From positions 2,976,001 to 3,040,000 of the forward strand of contig CAWGZV010000002.1 of NCBI GenBank assembly GCA_963827155.1: a stretch of DNA of 64,000 bases, read 5' to 3'. The notes beneath the pieces are model-generated. The model was not told the origin of the DNA. It saw only the letters and a list, made by a program, of their open reading frames with translations, and searched no databases. Shown one piece after another: positions 18,994 to 27,385 of the stretch (the first letter of the stretch is position 1; each line of letters begins with the position of its first letter). The position numbers and the translations under genes are program-made. The stretch is from UTCFX2 sp963827155. GTDB lineage: Bacteria; Chloroflexota; Anaerolineae; Anaerolineales; UBA4823.

Positions 18994-21231
18994 CTAGTCA
19001 CCTTCTGAAAAGCGGTAGCCCACACCCGGTTCGCTGAGAATGTGTCTGGGGTGCTTGGGATCCTGCTCCAGCTTCTTCCGCAGTTGGCTGATATATACCC
19101 GCAGATATTCGACATCGTCAGTGTATTCGCTGCCCCACACCTTGTTTAGAAGACTCTGGTGTGTAAGCATTCGACCAGGATTTTGGGCCAGATATGCAAG
19201 CAGCTTATATTCTGTGGCTGTTAGCTTTACTTCTCCACCGCTGCGAGTAACAGAATGCCGTGCCAGGTCGATAATCAGATCGCCCGCCTTTATACTGGTC
19301 TCCTGTATGGTTTGCGATTGAGCTGAATGGCGCAAAGCTACCCGGACGCGAGCGAGCAGTTCTTCGATTCCGAAGGGCTTAACCAGGTAATCGTCAGCCC
19401 CTTGATCCAGAGCGCTTACTTTATCTTGTTCGCTTTCACGCACTGAAAGAACAATAATCGGCACATTACTCCACTCTCGAAGACGAGAGCAGACTGTGAA
19501 GCCAGACATGTCAGTAAGCCCCAGGTCCAATATCACCAGATCGGGGAGAGTAGCTGCAGCCTTCGCAAGGCCTTCCTCGCCACTGCTGGCGGTGGAAACC
19601 CGAAACTTCTTGGTCGTCAGGATTGTTCGCAGGGCGCGCAGGATTTGCGGCTCATCGTCAATCACCAGGATGTGAGGTTCTGCGCTCATAAAGCCTCCGG
19701 GGCCACCGATGTGGGCAGCTTCCCCTCCAAAGTTAGAGGGCAGGCTGAAATTGAAGGCGAAGCGCTCAGGCAGGTTCTCTGCCCAGATTCGACCGCCATG
19801 AGCCTCGATAATGCCTTTGCAGATTGATAGTCCAAGTCCGGTGCCGGTGACACGTTCTGCATCGGTCACGCGGTAGAATTTTTCGAAGATCCGCCTTAAA
19901 TGTTCCTGCGGAACAGGCGGCCCCTGGTTTGTGACCTGTACGATCAGAGAGTCAGAACCCTGGACACGAGCGATGACCTGGATGACTGTACCAACCGGGG
20001 CGTACTTGGCGCTGTTGCTGATCAGGTTGACAAACACCCGTTCTATTTGCATAAAGTCAACGGGAACTAATGGCAGATCTTCGGGAAAATCAATTTCGAT
20101 TTGATAATCCTGCGCAGTGCGATGGAGGCGCTGCAAGGCGCTTTCCAAGATTTCCGAAAGCTGATTCCATTGGCAAACCGGATTGAGTGCCCCGGCTTCG
20201 ATTCGGGACATATCCAGCAGATTCCCAACCAACCAGTTAAGGTGGTCGGTCTCTTCGTCGATGGTTTCAAGTAAATCCTGGCGGGCTCCTCCTTCCCAAT
20301 CCACTTCTGGACCCAACAGGCTTGTAACAGAGGCTTTGATCGTCGCTAAAGGGGAGCGAAGCTCGTGAGAGACTGAAGAAAGCAGCGCGGATTTCATACG
20401 GTCGCTTTCTTCCAAAATGCGGGCTTTCGTTTCTGTCTGGCTTAAAACGACCCGTTCCAACGCTAGTGCCCCCTGGTTAGCAAATGTGCGCAGCATTCGA
20501 GCCTCAACTTCAGTCAAGGGGGCTCCTTTTCGCCACACGTAGATAGTACCAAACAGCCGCCTGGTAGTCTCGAACGGCATACTTAAAAAAGTCAATTCAA
20601 CGGGTTTGGAGGCCCCAGGAGGTTCCTGAAAACCCAATGCTGGATCATCTCCGATGGGAATTATTTGGATCTCTACATATTCAGCTTGTAAGGTCTCCAA
20701 GGTGAGAAAAGCCAGAGTTTTTCCAATATCCCGTATGGAGCCAACCTTACCCAATGCCAAGCTGAGCTCATAAAGACAGGTGGATTTGCGTTCGCTGGCT
20801 CTGGCTTGCGCCAAATTTTCCTTCGCTCGACCTACAAGCTGGTTAATCACGATCACTACCACAAAGAAGATCCCCAAAGCGGTTACATCCTGAGGCTGGT
20901 GAACGCGCAAGGTGTGGAATGGTTTGAGAAAATAATAATTATATAAGAAGAAAGCAAGGAGACCAGAGACTAAACCGGGGCCCAGCCCACCTAGAGTTGT
21001 ACTCAGGGTTACCGGCAAAAGATATAACAGGGCAATCGTGGTGGTATTCAACTGCGGGAACAGCGGGTACATGAGGACCGTTATTGCCAGAGTCGCTAGA
21101 ATTGCAAGGGGATATCCTTTTGCAAACGCCCACCATGAATTGAAGGGTGATTTCATCTTAGGGATTATAACGCTCGAAAACAGAGTTAGTGACTCTGCTC
21201 TCCACGCCTGGACGGTCTGCTCAAGCGTCAT
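18994..21231 (-). CDS. KdpD-like sensor kinase read in frame into KdpE-like response regulator
   Basis: As sequenced this is one open frame. The N-terminal half has four closely packed membrane helices (DUF4118), a GAF-like domain, the H-box SSVSHELRSPL, an N-box NLISNSAKYA and GTGLGLSIC, as in the C-terminal part of KdpD; the N-terminal KdpD/USP cytoplasmic domains are missing. The second half, from the ATG at 19689, is a complete OmpR-type regulator (VIDDE, LVILDLGLTDMSG, VKPFG, winged helix). The fusion may be artificial: a GGAGG site precedes the ATG at 19689, and the +1 frame of the kinase tail ends in a TGA overlapping that ATG as ATGA, so one surplus base near 19735-19740 would explain it. 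Possible starts are 21240 (GTG), 21231 (ATG, weak AAGG site) and 21156 (ATG, TATAAT 7 nt upstream). It probably regulates potassium uptake, though kdpFABC is absent here. Confidence 0.85.
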   Translation of the reverse strand: MTLEQTVQAWRAESLTLFSSVIIPKMKSPFNSWWAFAKGYPLAILATLAITVLMYPLFPQLNTTTIALLYLLPVTLSTTLGGLGPGLVSGLLAFFLYNYYFLKPFHTLRVHQPQDVTALGIFFVVVIVINQLVGRAKENLAQARASERKSTCLYELSLALGKVGSIRDIGKTLAFLTLETLQAEYVEIQIIPIGDDPALGFQEPPGASKPVELTFLSMPFETTRRLFGTIYVWRKGAPLTEVEARMLRTFANQGALALERVVLSQTETKARILEESDRMKSALLSSVSHELRSPLATIKASVTSLLGPEVDWEGGARQDLLETIDEETDHLNWLVGNLLDMSRIEAGALNPVCQWNQLSEILESALQRLHRTAQDYQIEIDFPEDLPLVPVDFMQIERVFVNLISNSAKYAPVGTVIQVIARVQGSDSLIVQVTNQGPPVPQEHLRRIFEKFYRVTDAERVTGTGLGLSICKGIIEAHGGRIWAENLPERFAFNFSLPSNFGGEAAHIGGPGGFMSAEPHILVIDDEPQILRALRTILTTKKFRVSTASSGEEGLAKAAATLPDLVILDLGLTDMSGFTVCSRLREWSNVPIIVLSVRESEQDKVSALDQGADDYLVKPFGIEELLARVRVALRHSAQSQTIQETSIKAGDLIIDLARHSVTRSGGEVKLTATEYKLLAYLAQNPGRMLTHQSLLNKVWGSEYTDDVEYLRVYISQLRKKLEQDPKHPRHILSEPGVGYRFSEGD

Positions 21232-21359
21232 TTGAGACACCTTCCAGAGCCGCGAACTGCCGCGATGTTCAGGTTTTGTTTTGACTTACCGCTTGATAGG
21301 AAGACCTTGCTCGATGCAAATTTGCGGTTGAGAATATTACGAGATGGAAATAAAGAAAG

Positions 21360-22496
21360 TCAATCCAGGTCGTTAAAAATCCTTTCTACGATCTGCACCA
21401 GCTGCTCCAAACCTAAGAAAAGCGGTTGGATGTGGATATATTCGTTTGAAGTGTGAGCACCAAATCCAGAAGATAACCCGATCGTCACTGCGGGTAAACC
21501 TCGGCTGAGGGGGATATTCGCATCGGTCGATCCGATTGTTAGATTCGGACGGATTCCGTGTTCTTGCATCTTTCGCTGAGAAAGCACCTGTTTCGTCAGG
21601 CGAACCAGCGGGTGTGTTGAAGCCAGTTTCCCTGCAGGTCTCTGTCCGATCATCTCCAGTGAGGCTCTCACTCCTGGTTTCTCTGCACGGCGTACAACCT
21701 GCTCAACCTGTCTGACAAGCTCGTTAAGCTCTTCGCTTCCCTCGGAGCGCAGATCCAGCTCGAGGTGCGCCTCGGCGGCAATTGTATTCACGCTCGTCCC
21801 CCCGGAAATTACCCCAACATTCAATGCCGAGCGTGGGCGTTTAGGAAGCGGAATTGCCGTCAGTTGGGTGATCAATGCTGCAAGTTCGTGGATCGCAGAT
21901 GGGCGACCGTGATCGACCCATGAATGTCCACCAGCCGTCCTCACCGAAATTCGATAGCGCTGCACACCCAATCCTCGGTGGTAAACCATCCCAAATGCCA
22001 TCCCTTCCAGGACAAGGTAGGTTATCGGCTCTTCACCAAAACGGTCGACCACCGCCCGCATCCCTCGCAGGTCTCCTAAGCCTTCTTCTCCCACGTTCGC
22101 GATAAACCAAAGATCCCCAGCAAGCCTGCGAGGTTCATCGCCATTCTCTCGCAGCGCCCACAATAGACCAAACAATCCAGCAAGCCCGAGGGAATTATCT
22201 CCGATCCCCGGTCCAAAGATCTTATCTGCTTCTCTCCTCACTTGCAAGTCTGTGTCAAACGGAAAGACGGTATCGAGATGCGCAGAAACGATCAATGGAC
22301 GCTTTTCACCCTTCCCGGGCAAGCAACCAAGCACATTTCCCAAATCATCGATCTCGACCTGCTGCAATCCCTCGATATCAAAGCGCTCGCGGATAAAAGC
22401 TGCTCGCTGAGCTTCTCCAAATGGCGGCGATGGAATTTGCTGAATCGTCACAGCCAAATCCAATACTCTTGCGATCAAAGATGCATCGATTTCCAT
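21360..22496 (-). CDS. M20-family metallopeptidase
   Basis: This is a zinc-dependent amidohydrolase or peptidase of 378 residues. The metal-binding motif SAHLDTVFPFD (His, Asp), GPGIGDNSLG with the bridging Asp, the catalytic Glu in ANVGEEGLGDL, and a C-terminal GSTDANIPLSRG typical of M20A are all present, with the dimerisation domain in the middle (about residues 185-295). It has no signal peptide, so it is cytoplasmic. It resembles tripeptidase T/CPG2-type enzymes; the substrate is undetermined. It is 4 nt from the end of the upstream sugar-kinase gene, so they are probably cotranscribed. Confidence 0.88.
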   Translation of the reverse strand: MEIDASLIARVLDLAVTIQQIPSPPFGEAQRAAFIRERFDIEGLQQVEIDDLGNVLGCLPGKGEKRPLIVSAHLDTVFPFDTDLQVRREADKIFGPGIGDNSLGLAGLFGLLWALRENGDEPRRLAGDLWFIANVGEEGLGDLRGMRAVVDRFGEEPITYLVLEGMAFGMVYHRGLGVQRYRISVRTAGGHSWVDHGRPSAIHELAALITQLTAIPLPKRPRSALNVGVISGGTSVNTIAAEAHLELDLRSEGSEELNELVRQVEQVVRRAEKPGVRASLEMIGQRPAGKLASTHPLVRLTKQVLSQRKMQEHGIRPNLTIGSTDANIPLSRGLPAVTIGLSSGFGAHTSNEYIHIQPLFLGLEQLVQIVERIFNDLD

Positions 22497-22500
22497 AAAA

Positions 22501-23522
22501 TTAAACCTTTCTCACAAGCTGCCGTAACAACTCTAGCCGAGCCAGGTGTAAACCCGGCATTGCCTCGAGTGCATAGGTCGCCAGATCGCCCTCGACAACC
22601 AACGAGGCTGAGATATTTCCGAAAAGCGCTGCCTCGAGTGGATCATAAGTTCGCCGATACCCCGCCAGGAAACCACCGCCAAATGCATCCCCAGCACCAA
22701 TTGGATTTACTATTCTTGCCGGGTACGGAGGCACCTCCCATCGAGTGCGCGTCGCTGCATCATATACAAGCTGTCCTTTTTCCCCGCGTTTGATCACAAT
22801 GATCTCACAGCCATAAACCGACAGCGCTTCAGCCATTTCCCAAAGATCGCTGCTCCGATTCTGAAAAAGCAGTCGGATCTCCTCTTCGGATGGCAGGAAT
22901 GCGGTCAGACCGGTTAGTAAAGCCGGGATATCGCCCCAATAAGTTGGATTCATATAGCCGGGTGAGGGATCCAGGGTGATATTATTGATTTGAGCCTGGC
23001 GCAGCAGCGCAGGAAGCAGGCTGTGGGTTAGATAATCCAGTGGGCAAAGGTGAACACCGTTCGCCTCCATATAAATTTCTGGAATATCTGACCGCCGCAG
23101 AGATATCGGAGATATTTGCGTCCGGCTGTCTAATCCCGCACCAGAAACAGGCTGGTAGCCAAGCAATGCTTTAGGAAAAGCTAAACCGCGTCGGGCAAAA
23201 TGAGCTACCGGGTCTTCATGAACAAGTGTGTTTCTGTTGATGATGGCTGTGAAGAACCGCAAGTCAATTGCATCGGGTAGTATTTGTACACCTCGGATAT
23301 CCAGACCGCAGCGGCTAAAATTTTCCAGCCAGCGCTGAGGATAGTCTTCCCCTACCCTGGCAACCACCGCGGGCGGCGGCTCAGGTTCCCAGATAGCCAA
23401 TCCCACTGACGCATAAAGTGCGCTTCCTCCTGGAATATCTAGCAGAGGCTCCCCATTGGAGTCAGCACATAATCGCGCGTCAGCCTTCCCAATATCATAA
23501 ATCGGGGCGTGACGAATTCCAC
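22501..23522 (-). CDS. PfkB-family carbohydrate kinase, frameshift near the N-terminus
   Basis: This is a ribokinase-type sugar or nucleoside kinase. The C-terminal signature NPIGAGDAFGGGFLAGYR carries the catalytic Asp and anion hole. The N-terminal family motif appears only if two frames are joined: ILGRLTRDYVLTPMG in one, and EPLLDIPGGSALYASVGLA in the other. Adding one base to the C4 run at 23451-23454 (G4 on the coding strand) joins them. The resulting protein begins at a GTG at 23522 that has TATAAT six nt upstream and no ribosome site, suggesting leaderless expression. The substrate cannot be deduced. Confidence 0.8.
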
Positions 23523-23528
23523 GCCAAA

Positions 23529-23534
23529 ATTATA
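23529..23534 (-). promoter_or_regulatory. -10 box, possible leaderless promoter of the PfkB gene
   Basis: A perfect TATAAT on the minus strand ends 6 nt before the GTG start at 23522. There is no clear -35 hexamer. Confidence 0.4.
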
Positions 23535-23585
23535 CGTCAGGTTCTATGAAAACGGGCAGGTCATTCGATGTTTCGACAGAACAAT

Positions 23586-24716
23586 TCAATCCAGCCGTTT
23601 TCGGAATCTCATGGATGCTAGCGAGATCAGCGCTATCCCGAAAATTGCCAGGGCGAGGATATCGGACCAGAGTGCCGTAATCCCTACATCCTTGAGCATC
23701 AGCGTGCGGATAATTACCAGGTAATACCTCAAGGGGAGCAGCAGTGAGATGTATTGAAGCAGCTTTGGCATTGCATCTAATGGAAAGAAGAAACCCGACA
23801 GGAATATGGCTGGTAATAGGGTCATCCAAACTACCAGCATCGCTTCCTGCTGCGTGTCTGCGAAGGTTGAGGCGAGTAAACCGATCCCCAGGCTGGATAG
23901 GAGAAATAAGCCCGAAAGGATCAGAATCAGGACCAAATTGCCGCGAACCGGCACTCCAAACCAATAGTGACCAATTGCCAGTACTTCGATCATATTCAGA
24001 AATGCCAGGATTACATACGGCAGGATTTTCCCTATCACCAGCTCCCAAGAGCGGATTGGTGTGACAATCAGCTGCTCGATTGTCCCCCGTTCACGTTCTC
24101 GCACGATCGCGGTTGCTGTAAGGATCGATGTCAATGCAAACAGAATCATCCCAATAACTCCTGGGATCATATAATAGGCGCTAATTAGATCCGGGTTGTA
24201 CCAGACCTGGGTGAGAACTTCAATGGGAGGTTTTCGAATAACAACCGCCCCCTGGCGGCTTAATCGTATGGCATTAATCTCAGTTGCGTGAGCCTGTCCA
24301 ATCAACTGAGCTGCTGATAGAGCTGTCGTTGCCACGGTTGGGTCGCTTCCATCCAGGATTATGATTACTTTTGCCGATCCAGCGCCTAGCAGCTGTTCAC
24401 TATAATCTTGAGGGATGATCATACCAACTCGGGCTTCACCGTTATCGATCAGATCGCGCAGCTCGCTCTCTGACCGAACGTCATACGCGATTTGAAAATA
24501 ATCGGCTGTCCGATAGGCATCCAGCAGGGCACGAGCTGAGGGACTGCGATCCTGGTCAAATACTGCCATCGGAACACTTCGAACATCGTTTGTCGCGGCA
24601 TATCCCAAAAGGAACAGCTGCATGATCGGGATGATCAGGATGAGTACCAGTGTGCGTGGATCGCGCAAAATCTGGATGAATTCTTTACGGATCAAGGCAA
24701 CTAGACGTGAATTCAT
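23586..24716 (-). CDS. ABC-2 type transporter permease (YbhR/DrrB-like)
   Basis: This 376-residue membrane component of an ABC exporter has one N-terminal helix (LVLILIIPIMQLFLLGYAAT), a large extracytoplasmic domain (about residues 50-170) and five C-terminal helices. The ABC-2 signature region is VRERERGTIEQLIVTPIRSWE. Such permeases usually sit beside an ATPase gene and often a second permease, but neither is in this window, so the partner must be encoded elsewhere. The ATG at 24716 has no clear ribosome site. Substrate unknown. Confidence 0.9.
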   Translation of the reverse strand: MNSRLVALIRKEFIQILRDPRTLVLILIIPIMQLFLLGYAATNDVRSVPMAVFDQDRSPSARALLDAYRTADYFQIAYDVRSESELRDLIDNGEARVGMIIPQDYSEQLLGAGSAKVIIILDGSDPTVATTALSAAQLIGQAHATEINAIRLSRQGAVVIRKPPIEVLTQVWYNPDLISAYYMIPGVIGMILFALTSILTATAIVRERERGTIEQLIVTPIRSWELVIGKILPYVILAFLNMIEVLAIGHYWFGVPVRGNLVLILILSGLFLLSSLGIGLLASTFADTQQEAMLVVWMTLLPAIFLSGFFFPLDAMPKLLQYISLLLPLRYYLVIIRTLMLKDVGITALWSDILALAIFGIALISLASMRFRKRLD

Positions 24717-24789
24717 TAATATAATCCGATCAGTGATGGATCATCGCAAATATGCGATGCAGTTCTGCGTTTTTTTTAGATCAGTTTAA

Positions 24790-25140
24790 CTATGACCGAT
24801 CACGCTCATAGATCACATCGCTCTTAGCTGCCATAATAAAATCATTCTTGTGCAGCCCATGGATCTTGTGAGTCCACCACACTACTTTTACTTTTCCCCA
24901 CTCTGTTTGCAGTAATGGATGGTGTCCTTCTTCTTCTGCGATTTCTCCAATCCGATTTGTAAACTGGATTGCTTCTCGAAAGTTTTTAAATCGGAAAATT
25001 CGGATAAGTTTATTGACTGTCCCTTCAGCTTCAAGGCTCCATTCGGGTACTTCTTTCATCAATGCTTCAATTTCCTCATTAGTCAGCAAGGGTTCGGTCC
25101 CACGGCAAGCAACGCATTTCAGGTCTACCAGCTCGCTCAT
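24790..25140 (-). CDS. 4a-hydroxytetrahydrobiopterin dehydratase (pterin-4a-carbinolamine dehydratase)
   Basis: This small cytoplasmic enzyme recycles the pterin cofactor by dehydrating 4a-hydroxytetrahydropterin. The 116-residue protein begins MSELVDLKCVACRG, matching the usual family N-terminus, and contains the active-site region EEEGHHPLLQTEWGKVKVVWWTH with its paired histidines. The ATG at 25140 is preferred to one at 25161, which would add seven non-family residues. No aromatic amino-acid hydroxylase is in the window, so the role may be in another pterin pathway. Confidence 0.9.
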   Translation of the reverse strand: MSELVDLKCVACRGTEPLLTNEEIEALMKEVPEWSLEAEGTVNKLIRIFRFKNFREAIQFTNRIGEIAEEEGHHPLLQTEWGKVKVVWWTHKIHGLHKNDFIMAAKSDVIYERDRS

Positions 25141-25234
25141 CACTTCAGCCAGAAACCCCATTTCAGTTGTTTAACTGTAGCCAGGATTGCGTGCACACAA
25201 TTATTCGCTGTCTGATCGCTAGCGGTTCTGAGAG

Positions 25235-25429
25235 CTACAGATTGGCAATGCTTCGCAGCAGCCCAAATACCAGGACTCCGATCTTGACGCCTTCACCAGC
25301 TGTAAGCTTCGGCGGGGCAGTCCCTTCGTTCTTCTGGATGAGAAGATACGTCGCGAGGAGTCCGACAGATGCTCCGATCACACTACCAATCACAAGTGCT
25401 TTTGGCCTCCAATTTTCAGCCAAAACCAT
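25235..25429 (-). CDS. Small membrane protein, hypothetical
   Basis: This 64-residue protein has two hydrophobic stretches (ALVIGSVIGASVGLLATYLL and IGVLVFGLLRSI) joined by a short hydrophilic loop. The Gly-rich first helix is typical of small envelope proteins, and no named family is recognised. It lies in a minus-strand run between a membrane protein and the pterin dehydratase. The length and strongly amphipathic design support coding, although the ribosome site is weak. Confidence 0.55.
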   Translation of the reverse strand: MVLAENWRPKALVIGSVIGASVGLLATYLLIQKNEGTAPPKLTAGEGVKIGVLVFGLLRSIANL

Positions 25430-25526
25430 TTCGGTGGTTTCTTAATTCATACTCGACCATCCTCTCCAGCTGTGACGAAACTCGCAGGTGGCTGCAGATC
25501 AAAATTTTCTTGATGTCAGGTCTTGA

Positions 25527-25967
25527 CTATCCAGAACGCCTGCGGGTAATTTGTCTCCATAAAGTTTGGGAACCAGATGAGAAACCATTCACACGTAGCA
25601 CAGGTTCAACTATCCGGTCGGTTGTGATTCTAACAATGGCTCTTAATTGGATCCAGGCTTTAAACATTCTGAAGGAATAAACCGGGAGCATCTGGATCAG
25701 CATCGTTATGCCGTAGACGCTTCCAACCAGCAGTACAAACATCAGCAAAGTAAGAACAATCACCGGGATAATCAGCCAGATTAACGAGATATCTGCCCAC
25801 ACCCTGATTTCTCCAGCTCCCATTTGGGTAGAAAGCAAGGCGAAGATTAGCAAGATCAATGTGCCGATCAGCATGGGCAAAGTAATCTGCAGGAATGTTT
25901 CTCTGCGGTGTTTTCGATATGTGATTGGATTTCTTTCTCTACCCAGATCCCGGTTGCGGTTTTCCAT
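25527..25967 (-). CDS. Hypothetical membrane protein
   Basis: The 146-residue protein has a basic N-terminus (about residues 1-22), then two long hydrophobic segments (ITLPMLIGTLILLIFALLS; IIPVIVLTLLMFVLLVGSVY) and a cationic cytoplasmic tail. I do not recognise the family. An extended -10 element (TGTTAAAAT) ends 8 nt before the ATG and there is no Shine-Dalgarno site, pointing to a leaderless transcript. Confidence 0.6.
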   Translation of the reverse strand: MENRNRDLGRERNPITYRKHRRETFLQITLPMLIGTLILLIFALLSTQMGAGEIRVWADISLIWLIIPVIVLTLLMFVLLVGSVYGITMLIQMLPVYSFRMFKAWIQLRAIVRITTDRIVEPVLRVNGFSSGSQTLWRQITRRRSG

Positions 25968-25975
25968 TGGACTCT

Positions 25976-25984
25976 ATTTTAACA
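25976..25984 (-). promoter_or_regulatory. Extended -10 promoter, possibly leaderless
   Basis: The minus strand reads TGTTAAAAT (TGn extension plus -10 hexamer), 8 nt before the ATG at 25967. The transcript would start at or just before the start codon. Confidence 0.5.
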
Positions 25985-26007
25985 TGGTTCATATCCAACA
26001 AAGCACT

Positions 26008-26550
26008 TCAATTCGAATAGGCTTCCTTTTTCAGCTCTGCCACATATGGAAGTGTTCGAAAGCGGTCTGCGAAATCCAATCCGTATCCCACCACCCATAC
26101 ATCAGGGATCTCAAAGCCAAGGTAATCCACCGGGAAATCCATCAGCGCCCGTTCCTTGCGCACCAATGCGCAGGTTCTCAATGTTGCGGGAAAACGCCCT
26201 TTCAATACCTGGTAGAGGTATTTTAAAGTATGACCTGTATCGACAATGTCCTCAACAATCAGAACATTCTGGTTCTCAATCGGCTCACGAAGATCCATTA
26301 ATATTCGAACTGCCCCGGATTCGGTCGACTTGCCGTAGCTGGAAAGCGCCATAAAATCCACTACATGTGGGATTGAAAGTGCCCGTGTTAAATCGGCCAT
26401 AAAAATAAAAGCCCCCTTCAAGATCCCAACGATATAAAGCTTCTGACCGCGGTAATCGTCTGAGATGCGATCCGCAAGTTCATGGACGCGGGTGTGGATT
26501 TCTTCTGCATTAATCAAAACACGCGCAACATCCCGAGGTAAGTCACCCAT
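26008..26550 (-). CDS. hpt: Hypoxanthine phosphoribosyltransferase
   Basis: This purine-salvage enzyme transfers phosphoribose from PRPP to hypoxanthine or guanine. The 180-residue length is typical. Visible motifs are the flexible loop region FMALSSYGKSTES, the PRPP-binding LIVEDIVDTGHTL, and the C-terminal purine pocket DVWVVGYGLDFADRFRTLPY. It has a strong GGAGG ribosome site. It is the first gene of a minus-strand group and diverges from the hypothetical gene at 26940. Confidence 0.95.
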   Translation of the reverse strand: MGDLPRDVARVLINAEEIHTRVHELADRISDDYRGQKLYIVGILKGAFIFMADLTRALSIPHVVDFMALSSYGKSTESGAVRILMDLREPIENQNVLIVEDIVDTGHTLKYLYQVLKGRFPATLRTCALVRKERALMDFPVDYLGFEIPDVWVVGYGLDFADRFRTLPYVAELKKEAYSN

Positions 26551-26939
26551 TTCACTGCCTCCTGCTCCAGTTATTTATGATCTTGTCTTCTGGCTGAGCC
26601 AGAATCCTTCCACCCTTACCCTATTTTACCCGATACTCAGTTATTATGAGTTTTAACGAATGCCTTAACAGTCTTATCTCCTCTGAGGAAATCCCAAAGA
26701 TTTTATTACTCTACACTTAAATCGAGGCTTGGTCAGTTCTTTGCCTGGGTTAAGGTTGTCTCGTGAGAAAAGATGAAGCCAGGTTCCATATCATTCACAT
26801 CCCATGTGAAAATAATCCTTCAAAAATCCCTGCTTTATTCAGATTGAAAAATATTTAGAAGTCAAGCTGAATGGATGGCTGATGGAATTATGTTTATAAT
26901 AAATCCCTTCGGGAAAATGACCGAATATGGAGTATTTAT
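26551..26939. other. Divergent intergenic region, 389 nt
   Basis: This AT-rich spacer lies between hpt (minus) and a hypothetical gene (plus). A TATAAT at 26895-26900 lies 39 nt before the GTG at 26940 and is the best plus-strand promoter candidate, but its -35 (TGGATG region) is poor. No open frame, RNA gene or repeat was recognised. Confidence 0.4.
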
Positions 26940-27350
26940 GTGAGTTATCGACTGATCTGCCAGAATGACCCAGACCAAAAGATCCAGATCAATAACTGGA
27001 CATGGTTTGGCATTTTGGAGCTTGCCAAGAAATTTGGTTGGAATCCTCGAGGAACTGTTACTCCAGAAAGTCTGGAGATGGCGGGAATTTACTCGTCTTT
27101 TCCTGCAACCTGGCAGGGCGGCTATTGGGGAGGCGAGAGCCGATTGGTCCTTTTCGAGGATGCCCTTAATCTGGCGGACGCTCTTGACGAGGCTTTTATC
27201 AAGCTTGAGCCGCGAAGGCTGCCTTCTCTTCACCCATTTCACCTGAACGCCGGTAATGGTGATCTCGAAAATCCGGTGCCTGCGGTCGGAGTCATTCAAA
27301 TGATGATAGGTTTATGCCAACAGGGAGCTTTCCTTATCGTGCCCATTTGA
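26940..27350 (+). CDS. Hypothetical protein
   Basis: This 136-residue soluble protein has no recognised family. Notable features are an aromatic cluster (NNWTWFGILELAKKFGW), a Gly/Trp-rich loop (WQGGYWGGES) and a central amphipathic helix (LFEDALNLADALDEAFIKL). The GTG start at 26940 has GGAG about 10 nt upstream; the nearby ATG is followed at once by TGA. It stands alone between the divergent hpt gene and the convergent GT39 gene. Confidence 0.6.
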   Translation: MSYRLICQNDPDQKIQINNWTWFGILELAKKFGWNPRGTVTPESLEMAGIYSSFPATWQGGYWGGESRLVLFEDALNLADALDEAFIKLEPRRLPSLHPFHLNAGNGDLENPVPAVGVIQMMIGLCQQGAFLIVPI

Positions 27351-27385
27351 GCTGTTAAAGCCGATCGAACTACCCGAGATTATGC

